From the NCBI RefSeq assembly GCF_900343155.1, contig NZ_OUNG01000001.1:1-64000 (forward strand): a stretch of DNA of 64,000 nucleotides, read 5' to 3'. This document shows, piece after piece, positions 50,333 through 59,270 of the stretch. Position numbers and translations under genes: made by a program. Below the pieces are notes generated by a model that did no database searches, had not been told where the DNA came from, and saw nothing but the letters and a program-made list of their open reading frames with translations. Origin of the DNA: Lactimicrobium massiliense. GTDB taxonomy: Bacteria > Bacillota_I > Bacilli_A > Erysipelotrichales > Erysipelotrichaceae. The first letter of the stretch is position 1, and each line of letters starts with the position of its first letter.

Positions 50333-51031
50333 TCAGGAAATCAGCTCACCTACCGGTTCGCTCTTGGGCAGGTGGAGCTTGCTGCGCAGTTCTTCTTCCC
50401 CTTTTTCAGCACGTTCCAGCATGCTGTAATCAAACATGCGGTCATATGGCATGATGTCCATCATATCCTCTACAGCGGCCTGATACAGCTCATGGGCAGC
50501 CTGCAGGTTCTTCTCCATGCCGATACCGTCTTTCATGCAGTCAGCTATTCTGACATATACAAACGGCTCATCCAGACTCTCTTCCTGGGCATCATTCTTT
50601 TTCAGAGCCTGCAGATACCACTGGGCCGCTTTTTCTTTGCTCTGGGCAACAATGCCATCCATGCCGCTCCAGTAATAATCGCCGACTTTCAGCATACCGG
50701 GAATGCAGCCTGTTTCTGCCGATTTCTGGTAATACTGAAATGCCTCTTCAGTATCTTTATCTGTGCCGGTCCCGTTTTCATAGCACTCTCCCATCCGGAA
50801 CATCGCATAGCTGTTGCCCAGCGAAGCTGCTTTGCGGTAAAAGCGCATTGCCTCTTTATGATTTGACTTCATGCCAAGTCCGCTGTAATACGCATCACCT
50901 ACGGAACAAAGCATGACACTGATATTCTTATTTTCTGTCATTTCTTCCATACGGTTGGTATTGTAGCAGGGCTCTTGCGGAAAGCAACAGAAAATGACCA
51001 GATCATTCTTAAGGTGATGCACCTCAGACAT
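50333..51031 (-). CDS. Sel1-repeat protein
   Basis: A tandem Sel1-like (TPR-related) repeat protein, probably a cytoplasmic scaffold. Repeats are seen as SVGDAYYSGLGMKSNHKEAMRFYRKAA, MGECYENGTGTDKDTEEAFQYYQKSA, VGDYYWSGMDG...KAAQWYLQAL and IADCMKDGIGMEKNLQAAHELYQAA. The ATG at 51031 overlaps the glycosyltransferase stop (ATGTCTGA), suggesting coupling, but no Shine-Dalgarno is present; in-frame ATGs at 50950 and 50941 would give a protein starting close to the first repeat. No signal peptide. Confidence 0.75.
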   Translation of the reverse strand: MSEVHHLKNDLVIFCCFPQEPCYNTNRMEEMTENKNISVMLCSVGDAYYSGLGMKSNHKEAMRFYRKAASLGNSYAMFRMGECYENGTGTDKDTEEAFQYYQKSAETGCIPGMLKVGDYYWSGMDGIVAQSKEKAAQWYLQALKKNDAQEESLDEPFVYVRIADCMKDGIGMEKNLQAAHELYQAAVEDMMDIMPYDRMFDYSMLERAEKGEEELRSKLHLPKSEPVGELIS

Positions 51032-52322
51032 GACTGACAAAGTTTTCCAGATTATGCACAATCACACGCAGAAACTGCATCAGCTGCTGTGCCTTGCTGT
51101 CATCCAGTCCCTTTGCTTCAACCTGATTCAGATCAGACAGTGCAACATCAATATCATGACTGAGATCCTGGCTGCGGGATCCTGTCTTGATGTGGAAGCT
51201 GTTCATGATTTCCACATGCAGCAGATGCCTGGATACCAGCTTCTGCACGCTGCCTGCTGTGGCTGCATAGGACAGACCGGTGAAATCCATGATTTCCCGC
51301 ATGGTGGAGAACATATTGGAGTTGCGCACAGCTTCAAAGACAAGGACATCTTCAAGATCGAGATTGTTCTTGATCGCCACGGTATTCAGCTGGGTCTCAT
51401 AGGCTTTGCGCAGATAGAACAGCAGCACTGCATAGTGAAAGCTGCCATCGGTGCGCCATACAGCCTGCACTGTCTCTTTGCCGAGCTTCATGGTGCCTGG
51501 TGCCATCGGCATCACCAGATCATCAGAGGCGGCGGAAACAAGATAGCCGGCAATTTCTGGGCGCGAGCGGCGGTATTCTTCTTCATTCAGAACGTGGCGG
51601 AAAAAGGCATCATAGTAAGAAAACACCAGTGATCTTGATTGCAGCATGCGGCTTGGTGAAAGGCTCTGGGTGACCAGTGACCCTTCGGTTTTGACATAGT
51701 AATACACCGGGATCTGCAAAGGTGCAATGGCATGGCAGTGCAGCAGATATTCCAGATTGAAGATGAAATCTTCACAATAGCTGACCTTGGGATCCATCTG
51801 CAGATGATACTTCTGGATAATGTCATTGCGGTAAAGCTTGTTCCAGAGAACACCATAGTAAAAGTCAGCCGGAGACAGCTTCATGCAGTCGGCATATTCC
51901 TCCAGAGTCAGCACATCATCGGATATAATGGATCCTTTGCGTGCCACCTTGGTGCCAACAACCCGGTAGAAATCTGCCACGACCATATCCGCATTGCTTT
52001 GTTTGGCACAGCGTACCAGCTCCATTGTCGCATTGGACGCAATCCAGTCATCCGCATCCAGAAACTGAATATATGTCCCCTTCGCCCTGGCAAGACCGTT
52101 GTTGCGGGCCGTGGAAACACCGGCATTGGCCTGGTGGATCACAACAACACGTTTGTCTCTTTGTGCATAATCGTCCAGAATGGATGGGCTGTGATCCCTG
52201 GAACCATCATCCACGCAGATGAGTTCAAAATCCTGATATTCCTGGTGCAGTACGGAATCAATGCACCTCACAAGATATTTTTCAGCCTGATAAACCGGCA
52301 GAATGATACTGACTTCCGGCAT
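51024..52322 (-). CDS. Family 2 glycosyltransferase
   Basis: A 432-residue GT-A fold glycosyltransferase. The N-terminal 110 residues are typical GT2: VSIILPVYQAEKYLVRCIDSVL, ICVDDGSRDHS and the DxD-type FLDADDW. Residues 110-300 fit the extended GT2 group that makes cell-surface polysaccharide. The last 130 residues (from about 300) are helical and lack a membrane anchor. It stands alone with a Sel1-repeat gene rather than in a polysaccharide cluster. Donor and acceptor unknown. Confidence 0.85.
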   Translation of the reverse strand: MPEVSIILPVYQAEKYLVRCIDSVLHQEYQDFELICVDDGSRDHSPSILDDYAQRDKRVVVIHQANAGVSTARNNGLARAKGTYIQFLDADDWIASNATMELVRCAKQSNADMVVADFYRVVGTKVARKGSIISDDVLTLEEYADCMKLSPADFYYGVLWNKLYRNDIIQKYHLQMDPKVSYCEDFIFNLEYLLHCHAIAPLQIPVYYYVKTEGSLVTQSLSPSRMLQSRSLVFSYYDAFFRHVLNEEEYRRSRPEIAGYLVSAASDDLVMPMAPGTMKLGKETVQAVWRTDGSFHYAVLLFYLRKAYETQLNTVAIKNNLDLEDVLVFEAVRNSNMFSTMREIMDFTGLSYAATAGSVQKLVSRHLLHVEIMNSFHIKTGSRSQDLSHDIDVALSDLNQVEAKGLDDSKAQQLMQFLRVIVHNLENFVSHV

Positions 52323-52383
52323 AGATTCACTTCTCCTTTGCTTTTTGTATGCCTTACTATGGTATCACAGCCCTGCCGGCAAA

Positions 52384-52410
52384 GAAAAAAGCATCCCACG
52401 CAGGAATGCT
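52384..52410 (-). terminator. Terminator of butyrate kinase
   Basis: On the minus strand AGCATTCC pairs with GGGATGCT (one G-U) around 5 bases, followed by TTTTTTCTTT. Confidence 0.8.
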
Positions 52411-52428
52411 CGTTTTATGAATCATCGA

Positions 52429-53547
52429 TCAATTGTCATGGAAGCCATCCCATACAGGTTTGCCTGTATAGGTCATCGGCTTCAGCTGTCCGCGCAGCAC
52501 AGCAAGGGCTGAAGCAACCATAGACTCATGTTCAAACTCGCCTGGATAAGCCTGAATCGGCGCAATCCATTCACAGTGTTCTTTCATATAATCCGTGACG
52601 CCAGGAATACGCAGCAGGCCGCCTGTCAGCAGAATGGCATCCACGTGGCCTTCCAGCGGTGCTGCCATCATGCAGATCCACTTGGCACACTGATACTCCA
52701 TGGCTGTCCATACGCGCGCTGCCATCTTGTCGCCTTTGCGCACCTTGTTATAAAAGATATCTGCTGAATCGGAAGTACCAAACCAGGAAGACAGTCCGCC
52801 TGCCTGTGAACAGAGCTTTCTGACCTCAGATTTATCCTTGTCAAACAGATAATCCAGTACATCCGTCACGGCCATGGAACCCATTCTGGTTGGTGTGAAC
52901 GGACCTTCACCGCCGCCGGCATCATTGCCGTCAATCATGCGGCCATGCTTATGACAGGTAATGGAGATACCGCCATCAATATGGGCAACAATGAGATTGA
53001 GATCTTCATACTTCTTGTCAATAGATGCAGCATAGCGGCGGGCTGTTTCCTTGGCATTCAGCACATGGGCAGTCGCTCTTCTGTAGATGCCTTTGACACC
53101 CGTGATACGGGCCTCATCACACAGTTCATCCACGACAGGCGGATCCACCATCAGGGCAATACCGCCATACAGCTTCTGAAACTCATACGCCATCTGGACG
53201 CCAAGCATGGAACTGTGATAGAAATGTCCCTTGACTTCACGTGTATCATCCACGAGCTTCTGATCAATGGTATAGCAGCCGGAAGCACATGCATAGCATG
53301 GTCCGCCTCTGCCAACCACAGCATCAATATGATGCAGGTCAACATGAGAATCCTGAAGGAATTTGCGCATGACATGCATGCGGTAATTCAGCTGATCATT
53401 GATCGTCGGAAATTTCAGCAGCTCAGAACTGTCATGAAATACACTTCTGGAAAGGACGCATTTCTCATTTTCAAACAAAGCAATCTTGGTAGAAGTAGAT
53501 CCCGGATTAATGACCAGGACATGATAAACTTTTTCTTCATCCGCCAT
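52429..53547 (-). CDS. buk: Butyrate kinase
   Basis: ASKHA-fold kinase converting butyryl-phosphate and ADP to butyrate and ATP, 372 residues. Motifs are VINPGSTSTKIALFENE at the N-terminus, VVGRGGPCYACASG near 85, VAHIDGGISITCHKHGRMID near 195 and ILLTGGLLRIPGVTDYM near 305, the butyrate kinase pattern. The usual partner ptb (phosphotransbutyrylase) is not adjacent. Branched-chain 2-methylpropanoate kinase activity cannot be excluded. Confidence 0.9.
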   Translation of the reverse strand: MADEEKVYHVLVINPGSTSTKIALFENEKCVLSRSVFHDSSELLKFPTINDQLNYRMHVMRKFLQDSHVDLHHIDAVVGRGGPCYACASGCYTIDQKLVDDTREVKGHFYHSSMLGVQMAYEFQKLYGGIALMVDPPVVDELCDEARITGVKGIYRRATAHVLNAKETARRYAASIDKKYEDLNLIVAHIDGGISITCHKHGRMIDGNDAGGGEGPFTPTRMGSMAVTDVLDYLFDKDKSEVRKLCSQAGGLSSWFGTSDSADIFYNKVRKGDKMAARVWTAMEYQCAKWICMMAAPLEGHVDAILLTGGLLRIPGVTDYMKEHCEWIAPIQAYPGEFEHESMVASALAVLRGQLKPMTYTGKPVWDGFHDN

Positions 53548-53612
53548 TTCTTATTCCTCTTTCCTCAACGTCTTCTATTATATGACACAAAGCATTCCAA
53601 AACTAAAAAAGA

Positions 53613-53849
53613 TCAGAGTGCCCCTTTGGCAAGGAATGCATCAAGCATTCTTGCAAATTCTGCCGTAGGCATGACCTGATCATTTTTTCTATTATTCGGA
53701 TCCTGAATCACAACAATATCCGGCTTGATCTGAATGTGATAATACATACCATTGATTTCCGTCATCGCCCAGCGGTGATGCATGACAGCCTGCACTTCAT
53801 GGGCATAATGACTCATATTGCATTGTTCCTTTGTAAGAAAATCATTCAT
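53613..53849 (-). CDS. Small protein of unknown function
   Basis: I do not recognise a family. The 78-residue product (MNDFLTKEQCNMSHYAHEVQ ... YYHIQIKPDIVVIQDPNNRK ... EFARMLDAFLAKGAL) has a compact alpha/beta look without signal peptide or membrane helix. A good promoter lies upstream on the minus strand (TTGCAT at 53916-53911, 16 bases, TATAAT at 53894-53889). It lies 65 bases before buk and may be cotranscribed. No strong ribosome site is visible. Confidence 0.6.
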   Translation of the reverse strand: MNDFLTKEQCNMSHYAHEVQAVMHHRWAMTEINGMYYHIQIKPDIVVIQDPNNRKNDQVMPTAEFARMLDAFLAKGAL

Positions 53850-53888
53850 ACGCTACCTGAGGAAACCGGTTTTCCTTTACCGGTTTTT

Positions 53889-53916
53889 ATTATAAGAATT
53901 GCAAAGGAAAATGCAA
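53889..53916 (-). promoter_or_regulatory. Promoter of the small gene upstream of buk
   Basis: TTGCAT and a perfect TATAAT on the minus strand are separated by 16 bases, 40 bases before the 53849 start. Confidence 0.6.
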
Positions 53917-53926
53917 TGGAAACGTT

Positions 53927-54856
53927 TCATTCTGCGCAGTGAAACAGGTTGAATTCGGATGGCTGAAAGCGCGGGCATACGTTTTCAGTGGTTGCGATGA
54001 CACTTGATGCGAGTCTTGTTCCGATGCGGCATGCCTGGGCAAGTGTTTTGCCATAGGTCAGGCCGATAGTAACACCGGCAAAGAACGCATCACCGCAGCC
54101 GGTTGTATCCACCACAGCAGTACGCTGAGCAGGTACGATGCCATATTCCCTGCCATGGCATGCATAGACTGCCCCCTGTGCGCCCATGGTGACAACCATC
54201 TGCCTATAGCCTGCCTGCTGCACCTTGCGGCAGATCACCGGTGCAAGCTCTTCTGGCTTCATGCCGGCATAATCTTCTGAAAACAAAAGTCCTGCCTCTT
54301 CCTGGTTGCAGACAACACAGTCCGTGCACATCATCAGATCGCGGCGTTCCATGGCAATGGACATATTGGAGACAAGTGCATAAACCTTCTTGTTATACTT
54401 ATCTGCCAGTGCAAAGATTGCTTTGAGCAGATCAGCTTCCATATCAATCTCAACAACCACACTGTCACATTTGGAGAAGATTTCATCGCCATGTTGTTTC
54501 AATGTTTCGCTGATGGCAGAGAGATCCGGCCGCTGGGAGATGGAACCAACCACATCTCCTTCTTCATTAAAGATTGCCAGCCATTTGCCCAGGCCCCCAT
54601 CGCGCTGAACAATATAGTCTGTATTGACCTTATGGCGTTTCAATTTCGCAATAATTTCTTCTGAAGCGGATGAATGATCCAGCACTGAGACATAAGTTGG
54701 CTTCAGTTCCACATTGGCAATATCTTCAGCTACATTGCGGCTGACACCGCCCTGTACCTCAACAACCTTGCCGGCATTGCGGCCATCTGCCACATACTTT
54801 CCAAATGGATATCCCTTGATATCCATCAAAGAAGCTCCGAATACAACAATTCCCAT
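53927..54856 (-). CDS. PfkB family carbohydrate kinase
   Basis: A ribokinase-fold sugar or nucleoside kinase, 309 residues. The N-terminal GASLMDIKGYPFGK and GGVSRNVAEDIA (PfkB signature 1 region) and the C-terminal VDTTGCGDAFFAGVTIGL (PfkB signature 2 with catalytic Asp) are clear. The overall pattern resembles the pseudouridine kinase-like branch, but no pseudouridine glycosidase is adjacent, so the substrate is open. The ATG at 54856 follows GGAGGCGTGCAT; the upstream frame from 54940 runs through the phoU terminator. Confidence 0.87.
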   Translation of the reverse strand: MGIVVFGASLMDIKGYPFGKYVADGRNAGKVVEVQGGVSRNVAEDIANVELKPTYVSVLDHSSASEEIIAKLKRHKVNTDYIVQRDGGLGKWLAIFNEEGDVVGSISQRPDLSAISETLKQHGDEIFSKCDSVVVEIDMEADLLKAIFALADKYNKKVYALVSNMSIAMERRDLMMCTDCVVCNQEEAGLLFSEDYAGMKPEELAPVICRKVQQAGYRQMVVTMGAQGAVYACHGREYGIVPAQRTAVVDTTGCGDAFFAGVTIGLTYGKTLAQACRIGTRLASSVIATTENVCPRFQPSEFNLFHCAE

Positions 54857-54913
54857 ATGCACGCCTCCATCAATGGAGCCGATTATACACGAAACAAAGA
54901 TACATGACAAAAT

Positions 54914-54937
54914 GAAAAAAGCTGCCCGCAGGCAGCT
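54914..54937 (-). terminator. Terminator of the pst-phoU operon
   Basis: On the minus strand AGCTGCC pairs with GGCAGCT around TGCG, followed by TTTTTTC, just after phoU. Confidence 0.85.
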
Positions 54938-54946
54938 CATGTGTTC

Positions 54947-55600
54947 TCAGTTGGTATTGCCTTCACGCACACCGGTGATGGCAAACAGAACCCACTGGGC
55001 AATGTTTACGGTATGATCGCCAATACGCTCGAAGTATTTGGCAATCATCAGCAGATTCAGAGCGTATTCCATATTGACGTTGTTCTTGCCGCCGAAGACT
55101 TCGATCAGCTTCTGCTTGGCATCATTGAAAGCTTCATCAACTTCATCATCTCTTGCAATGACGTGACGTGCAAGCTGGGCATCTCTATTCACGAATGCTT
55201 CAATGGAACTTGTGACCATATCATTGACGACATCTGCCATGCGGCGCAGATTCAGAATATCATTGGCAGCAGACAGATTCTCTGTGATCACAATTTCAGC
55301 AATATCATTGGACTGGTCACCGATTCTTTCCAGATCAGATACCATCTTCAGTGCAGCGGAGATCACACGCAGATCAGTGGCGACCGGCTGCTGTTCCATC
55401 AGCAGCTTCAGGCACATATTCTCAACCTCACGCTCTTTACGGGAAATGGTCACAGCCTTGGCTACAACTTCCTGTGCTTTCTTGGGATTGCCATCCATCA
55501 GTGCTTCGATGCAGAGTGAAATGGAACTCTCACAGAGCTCACCCATTTCATGCATTGTCTCATCCAGCGTCTGCAGTTCATTATCAAAACGATTTCTCAT
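54947..55600 (-). CDS. phoU: Phosphate transport regulator PhoU
   Basis: A 217-residue all-helical protein of two PhoU three-helix bundles that links PstSCAB activity to phosphate signalling. The metal-binding repeat motifs appear as ISAALKMVSDLERIGDQSNDIAE and LLMIAKYFERIGDHTVNIAQW (E/D-x3-D pattern in each half). Last gene of the pst operon, 6 bases after pstB. Confidence 0.95.
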   Translation of the reverse strand: MRNRFDNELQTLDETMHEMGELCESSISLCIEALMDGNPKKAQEVVAKAVTISRKEREVENMCLKLLMEQQPVATDLRVISAALKMVSDLERIGDQSNDIAEIVITENLSAANDILNLRRMADVVNDMVTSSIEAFVNRDAQLARHVIARDDEVDEAFNDAKQKLIEVFGGKNNVNMEYALNLLMIAKYFERIGDHTVNIAQWVLFAITGVREGNTN

Positions 55601-55606
55601 AAGTTA

Positions 55607-56359
55607 TCAACCGAACCTTCCTGTAATGTAATTCTCTGTACGCTTGTCCTGCGGCGTAGAGAAGACCTTGTCTGTAGGTCCATACTCAATCAGATCACCA
55701 AGCAGGAAGAATGCTGTCTTATCGGAGATACGCACAGCCTGCTGCATATTGTGAGTAACGATGACAACCGTATATTTTTTCTTCAGGTCTGTCACAAGAT
55801 CCTCGATCTTGGAAGTACTGATCGGGTCAAGAGCACTGGTTGGCTCATCCATCAGCAGTACTTCCGGATCACATGCAAGTGCTCTTGCAATGCACAGACG
55901 CTGCTGCTGGCCGCCGGAAAGACCAAGGGCACTCTTCTTGAGACGGTCCTTCAGTTCATCAAAGATCGCCGCATCCTTCAAAGCCTTTTCAACGATTTCG
56001 TCCAGCATCTTCTTATTGCGGATACCATGAATGCGCGGGCCATAGGCAATGTTGTCATAGACACTCATCGGGAATGGGTTTGGCTTCTGGAACACCATGC
56101 CAACCCGCTTGCGGAGCACATTGACATCGAGGTTTCCGTGATAGATGTCTTCCCCGTCCAGCAGAACCTTTCCTTCAATGCGGCACCCCTCGACCAGGTC
56201 ATTCATGCAGTTCAGCGAGCGCAGAAGCGTACTTTTGCCGCATCCGGACGGACCGATGAATGCGGTGATTTCGTTTGGTTCAATCTCTATATTGATATTG
56301 TGCAGTGCATGGAAGTCACTGTACCAGAGATTCATATTCTGAACACTGATCTTACTCAT
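55607..56359 (-). CDS. pstB: Phosphate ABC transporter ATPase PstB
   Basis: The ATP-binding subunit of the high-affinity phosphate importer, 250 residues. Walker A is [15 protein letters not shown], the signature is [16 protein letters not shown] and Walker B is [16 protein letters not shown]. PstB-specific features are the [15 protein letters not shown] start and the [20 protein letters not shown]-loop. Three bases after pstA. Confidence 0.96.
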   Translation of the reverse strand: MSKISVQNMNLWYSDFHALHNINIEIEPNEITAFIGPSGCGKSTLLRSLNCMNDLVEGCRIEGKVLLDGEDIYHGNLDVNVLRKRVGMVFQKPNPFPMSVYDNIAYGPRIHGIRNKKMLDEIVEKALKDAAIFDELKDRLKKSALGLSGGQQQRLCIARALACDPEVLLMDEPTSALDPISTSKIEDLVTDLKKKYTVVIVTHNMQQAVRISDKTAFFLLGDLIEYGPTDKVFSTPQDKRTENYITGRFG

Positions 56360-56362
56360 AGA

Positions 56363-57259
56363 CTATTTTCCCTTCTGATTTTTGTTTCGAATACTGTCGG
56401 AAAGTCTTCTTGTGATGACAGAGACACACAGTGTCAGAATCACAAGCACAGCTGATGCAAAACCGGCAATGGCCTCGGAATTTGGATTCAGAGATCCTTC
56501 TGTACGCAGCACCCAGATGTGTAATGACAGCGTTTCACCTGTACGGAACGGGTTCAGCGGACAGGTTGGCGATGTAGTATTCCAGTTAGACCAGTTGATG
56601 ACGGTGGACTGACCGCTGGTGTACAGCAGTGCAGCCGCTTCACCAAAGCCACGTCCTGCTGCCATGATCACACCCGTCAGGATCTGCGGCATCGCAGCCG
56701 GGATCAGTACGTGGCGGATGGTCTGCGCAAGTGTCGCTCCCGTTGCCAGAGAGCCTTCTTTATACTCCGGCGGCAGAGAACGAATGGCACTGTTGGTTTC
56801 CGTGGTGATCAATGGCAGTGACAGAATGGACACAGCCAGTGCACCGGCAAACAGGTTCCATTTCATACCGGTCATCAGGATGAAGACCAGATAACCAAAC
56901 AAGCCGATGACAATGGAAGGCAGAGATGACAGCGACTCAATACTGATTTCCAGGAAATCCAGCAGTTTGCCTGGACGCGAGTATTCTGCCAGGTAAACAC
57001 CGGCACCAATGCCAAGAGGCACGGAGATCAGCAGTGAAAGGATAACCAGATATATGGTATTGAACAGCTGGTTGAGAATGCCATTCTGCCCGGTGGAGAG
57101 CATTTCCGGCATGAAACCACGGAATCCATTGATGATGATATATCCTGTCAGCAGGATCAGGAACGCAACCATGAAGATGCCGACTGCCCCGAAGATGCCG
57201 GTCATGGCACAATCAGTAGCACGTGCATGTTTATAAAGCGATTCGTTCTGTTTATTCAT
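56363..57259 (-). CDS. pstA: Phosphate ABC transporter permease PstA
   Basis: One of two membrane permease subunits, 298 residues, about six helices. The EAA-type cytoplasmic loop is YKEGSLATGATLAQTIRHVLIPAAMPQILTG, and GIGAGVYLAEYS and GFGEAAALLYTSG fit PstA. The ATG at 57259 overlaps the pstC stop (ATGA) and follows GGAAAGG; the longer frame to 57343 lies inside pstC and is not used. Confidence 0.94.
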   Translation of the reverse strand: MNKQNESLYKHARATDCAMTGIFGAVGIFMVAFLILLTGYIIINGFRGFMPEMLSTGQNGILNQLFNTIYLVILSLLISVPLGIGAGVYLAEYSRPGKLLDFLEISIESLSSLPSIVIGLFGYLVFILMTGMKWNLFAGALAVSILSLPLITTETNSAIRSLPPEYKEGSLATGATLAQTIRHVLIPAAMPQILTGVIMAAGRGFGEAAALLYTSGQSTVINWSNWNTTSPTCPLNPFRTGETLSLHIWVLRTEGSLNPNSEAIAGFASAVLVILTLCVSVITRRLSDSIRNKNQKGK

Positions 57260-58167
57260 GCGTTCTTTCCTTTCCTGGACATACGATGGATGATGAAGAT
57301 CAGCAGAATGGAAATCAGGTACAGCAGCAGTGCCATGGACCAAAGCGCCATATTATGAAGGCCGCCGTTGGCAGTATTGCCCATATCTGCTGCAATGGCT
57401 GCGGTCAGGTTGTTGGTCGGTGACAGAATGTTCTTCGGGAAGCTTCTTGTTTTGCCAATGACCATGGCAACCGCGAGTGCTTCACCGATTGCTCTGGCCA
57501 GGCCGAGAATGACACCGGTCGCAATGCCAGGGAAAGCAGCCGGCAGTACGACGTGGCGGATTACCTGCCAGCGGGTGGAACCCATGCCATATGCGGCTTC
57601 ACGGTATCCCTGCGGGACATTCTTGATGGCATCTGCCGCAACGGTTGTGATGGTCGGGAAGATCATCACAGTCAGTACGATGGCAGCAGCCAGCACGGAG
57701 AAGCCGCCCATTTTTGCATGAAACACGTTGGCAATAAACGGAACCAGTACAGTCAGGCCGATCCAGCCATAGACGACGGATGGAATGCCAACATAGATTT
57801 CAATGGCCGGGCGGAAAAACTTTTCGCCGAACTTCGGTGCAATTTCACTCAGAAAGACGGCGGAACATACAGCCAGCGGAATGCAGAACAGTAATGCCAG
57901 GCCGCATGTCATCAAAGATCCGCAGATGTAAACAAGTGAGCCTATACTGCCGGAATCATCACCGACGGAATCAGATGGACTCCAGTCGGAGGAGAACAGA
58001 AATTCAAAGACAGAATGGTGGGCTTTGACAAAGGTATCGCTTCCTTTGAGGATCAGGAAGACACCGATGGCAACGGTAAGAATGATGATAAAGAAACCGC
58101 AGAAGGTATAAATGCCTTTCCATCTGCGGTCTTTCTTTACCATTTTCAGAGTATATTGATCAATCAT
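57256..58167 (-). CDS. pstC: Phosphate ABC transporter permease PstC
   Basis: The second permease subunit, 303 residues, about six helices. The EAA-type loop is GYREAAYGMGSTRWQVIRHVVLPAAFPGIATG and the IAPKFGEKFFRPAIEIYVGIPSVVYG segment is characteristic of PstC. The ATG at 58167 (MIDQYTLKM) follows AAGGAG by 12 bases; a GTG at 58179 is too close to that site. Confidence 0.94.
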   Translation of the reverse strand: MIDQYTLKMVKKDRRWKGIYTFCGFFIIILTVAIGVFLILKGSDTFVKAHHSVFEFLFSSDWSPSDSVGDDSGSIGSLVYICGSLMTCGLALLFCIPLAVCSAVFLSEIAPKFGEKFFRPAIEIYVGIPSVVYGWIGLTVLVPFIANVFHAKMGGFSVLAAAIVLTVMIFPTITTVAADAIKNVPQGYREAAYGMGSTRWQVIRHVVLPAAFPGIATGVILGLARAIGEALAVAMVIGKTRSFPKNILSPTNNLTAAIAADMGNTANGGLHNMALWSMALLLYLISILLIFIIHRMSRKGKNA

Positions 58168-58227
58168 GCTGCATATCACTCCTTCATGGAAGATGCCGGC
58201 ATAAGGCCGGCATCATTAAGCACCTGT

Positions 58228-59145
58228 TTAGTTCTTGTGTGTAGCAACAGCTGCATCAGTGAGGCTGGCAACGACACCGTATCCCATCTTTTCGACGTTG
58301 GATGCGAATTCATCGCTGACCATGTACTTCAGGAATGCCTGTGCAACTTCACTGCCATCACCCTTTGTATACATGTGCTCGTAAGACCAAACCTTATAAT
58401 CACCGCTGTATACGTTCTCCAGAGTCGGCTCAACACCATCAACGGAAACTGCCTTCAGGTCTGTATTGTCAGTCAGATAAGACAGAGCAACATAACCAAT
58501 TGCACCTTCTGTAGTAGCTACTGTCTGTGTCAGTGTGCCGGAGTCATCTGTTTCCAGAGCCTGGTTTGATGCCTCTTCTTCACCATTCAGTGCATACTTC
58601 TTGAAGGTAGCTCTTGTGCCGGAAGAAGAAGGTCTTGTGACAAGGACAATGTCCTCATCCGGACCGCCGACATCCTTCCAGTTGGTTACCTTGCCGGTGA
58701 ACACCTGGATCAGCTGATCCGTTGTCAGGTTGTCAATGTCAAGATCCTTGGAGACAACCGGAGCCATGGCAACAAGAGCAACCTCATGATCCATCAGGCC
58801 ACTGGCAGCACTTGCATCAAGCTTTTCTTCTGCTGCAACATCTGAGTTGCCGATATCGACACTGCCGTCAGCAACCTGCTTCAGGCCTTCACCAGAACCG
58901 CCGCCGTTTACAGTAACGACGCAGTCCGGATTGTTCTTCATGAACTCAGTAGCAGCTTCCTGTGCCAGCGGCAGCAGTGCACTGGAACCAGCAGCTGTAA
59001 CTGTTCCGGAAACAGCAGCAAATGTGCTTTCCTTAGCAGCAGCTGTAGACGCTGCGCTTGTTGATGCTGCGGTTGTGGAAGATCCACATCCTGCCAGCAT
59101 GGCAGCTGTCAGTAAACCAGCAATGATACCCTTTGTTCTATTCAT
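58228..59145 (-). CDS. pstS: Phosphate-binding lipoprotein PstS
   Basis: Surface-anchored phosphate receptor of the Pst system, 305 residues. A lipoprotein signal ends in the lipobox LAGC (Cys at about residue 20), followed by a Ser/Thr/Ala linker. The phosphate-binding loops are AAGSSALLPLAQEAA, NGGGSGEGLKQVADG and TRPSSSGTRATFKKY. First gene of pstSCAB-phoU. AAGGAGG lies an unusually long 15 bases before the ATG. Confidence 0.95.
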   Translation of the reverse strand: MNRTKGIIAGLLTAAMLAGCGSSTTAASTSAASTAAAKESTFAAVSGTVTAAGSSALLPLAQEAATEFMKNNPDCVVTVNGGGSGEGLKQVADGSVDIGNSDVAAEEKLDASAASGLMDHEVALVAMAPVVSKDLDIDNLTTDQLIQVFTGKVTNWKDVGGPDEDIVLVTRPSSSGTRATFKKYALNGEEEASNQALETDDSGTLTQTVATTEGAIGYVALSYLTDNTDLKAVSVDGVEPTLENVYSGDYKVWSYEHMYTKGDGSEVAQAFLKYMVSDEFASNVEKMGYGVVASLTDAAVATHKN

Positions 59146-59172
59146 ACCTGTCTTTCTTTTCCTCCTTGGTAC

Positions 59173-59234
59173 GTATTAAAGGATATACAGGCTGTGTAAA
59201 GTCCACAGAAAGGCAAATGAAAAGTTTGTGTAAA
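59173..59234 (-). promoter_or_regulatory. Pho-box-like array and pst promoter
   Basis: On the minus strand TTTACA (59234-59229), TTTTCA (59223-59218), a weaker CTTTCT (59212-59207) and TTTACA (59200-59195) recur at about 11-base intervals, the PhoP box pattern (TTWACA with 5-base spacing). The last TTTACA is placed as a -35 with TAATAC (59178-59173) 16 bases on. IS1595 copy 2 begins 37 bases upstream of the array. Confidence 0.5.
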
Positions 59235-59270
59235 ATGATGCTGTTATTAAGCACTTTTAATGTTTTACAA

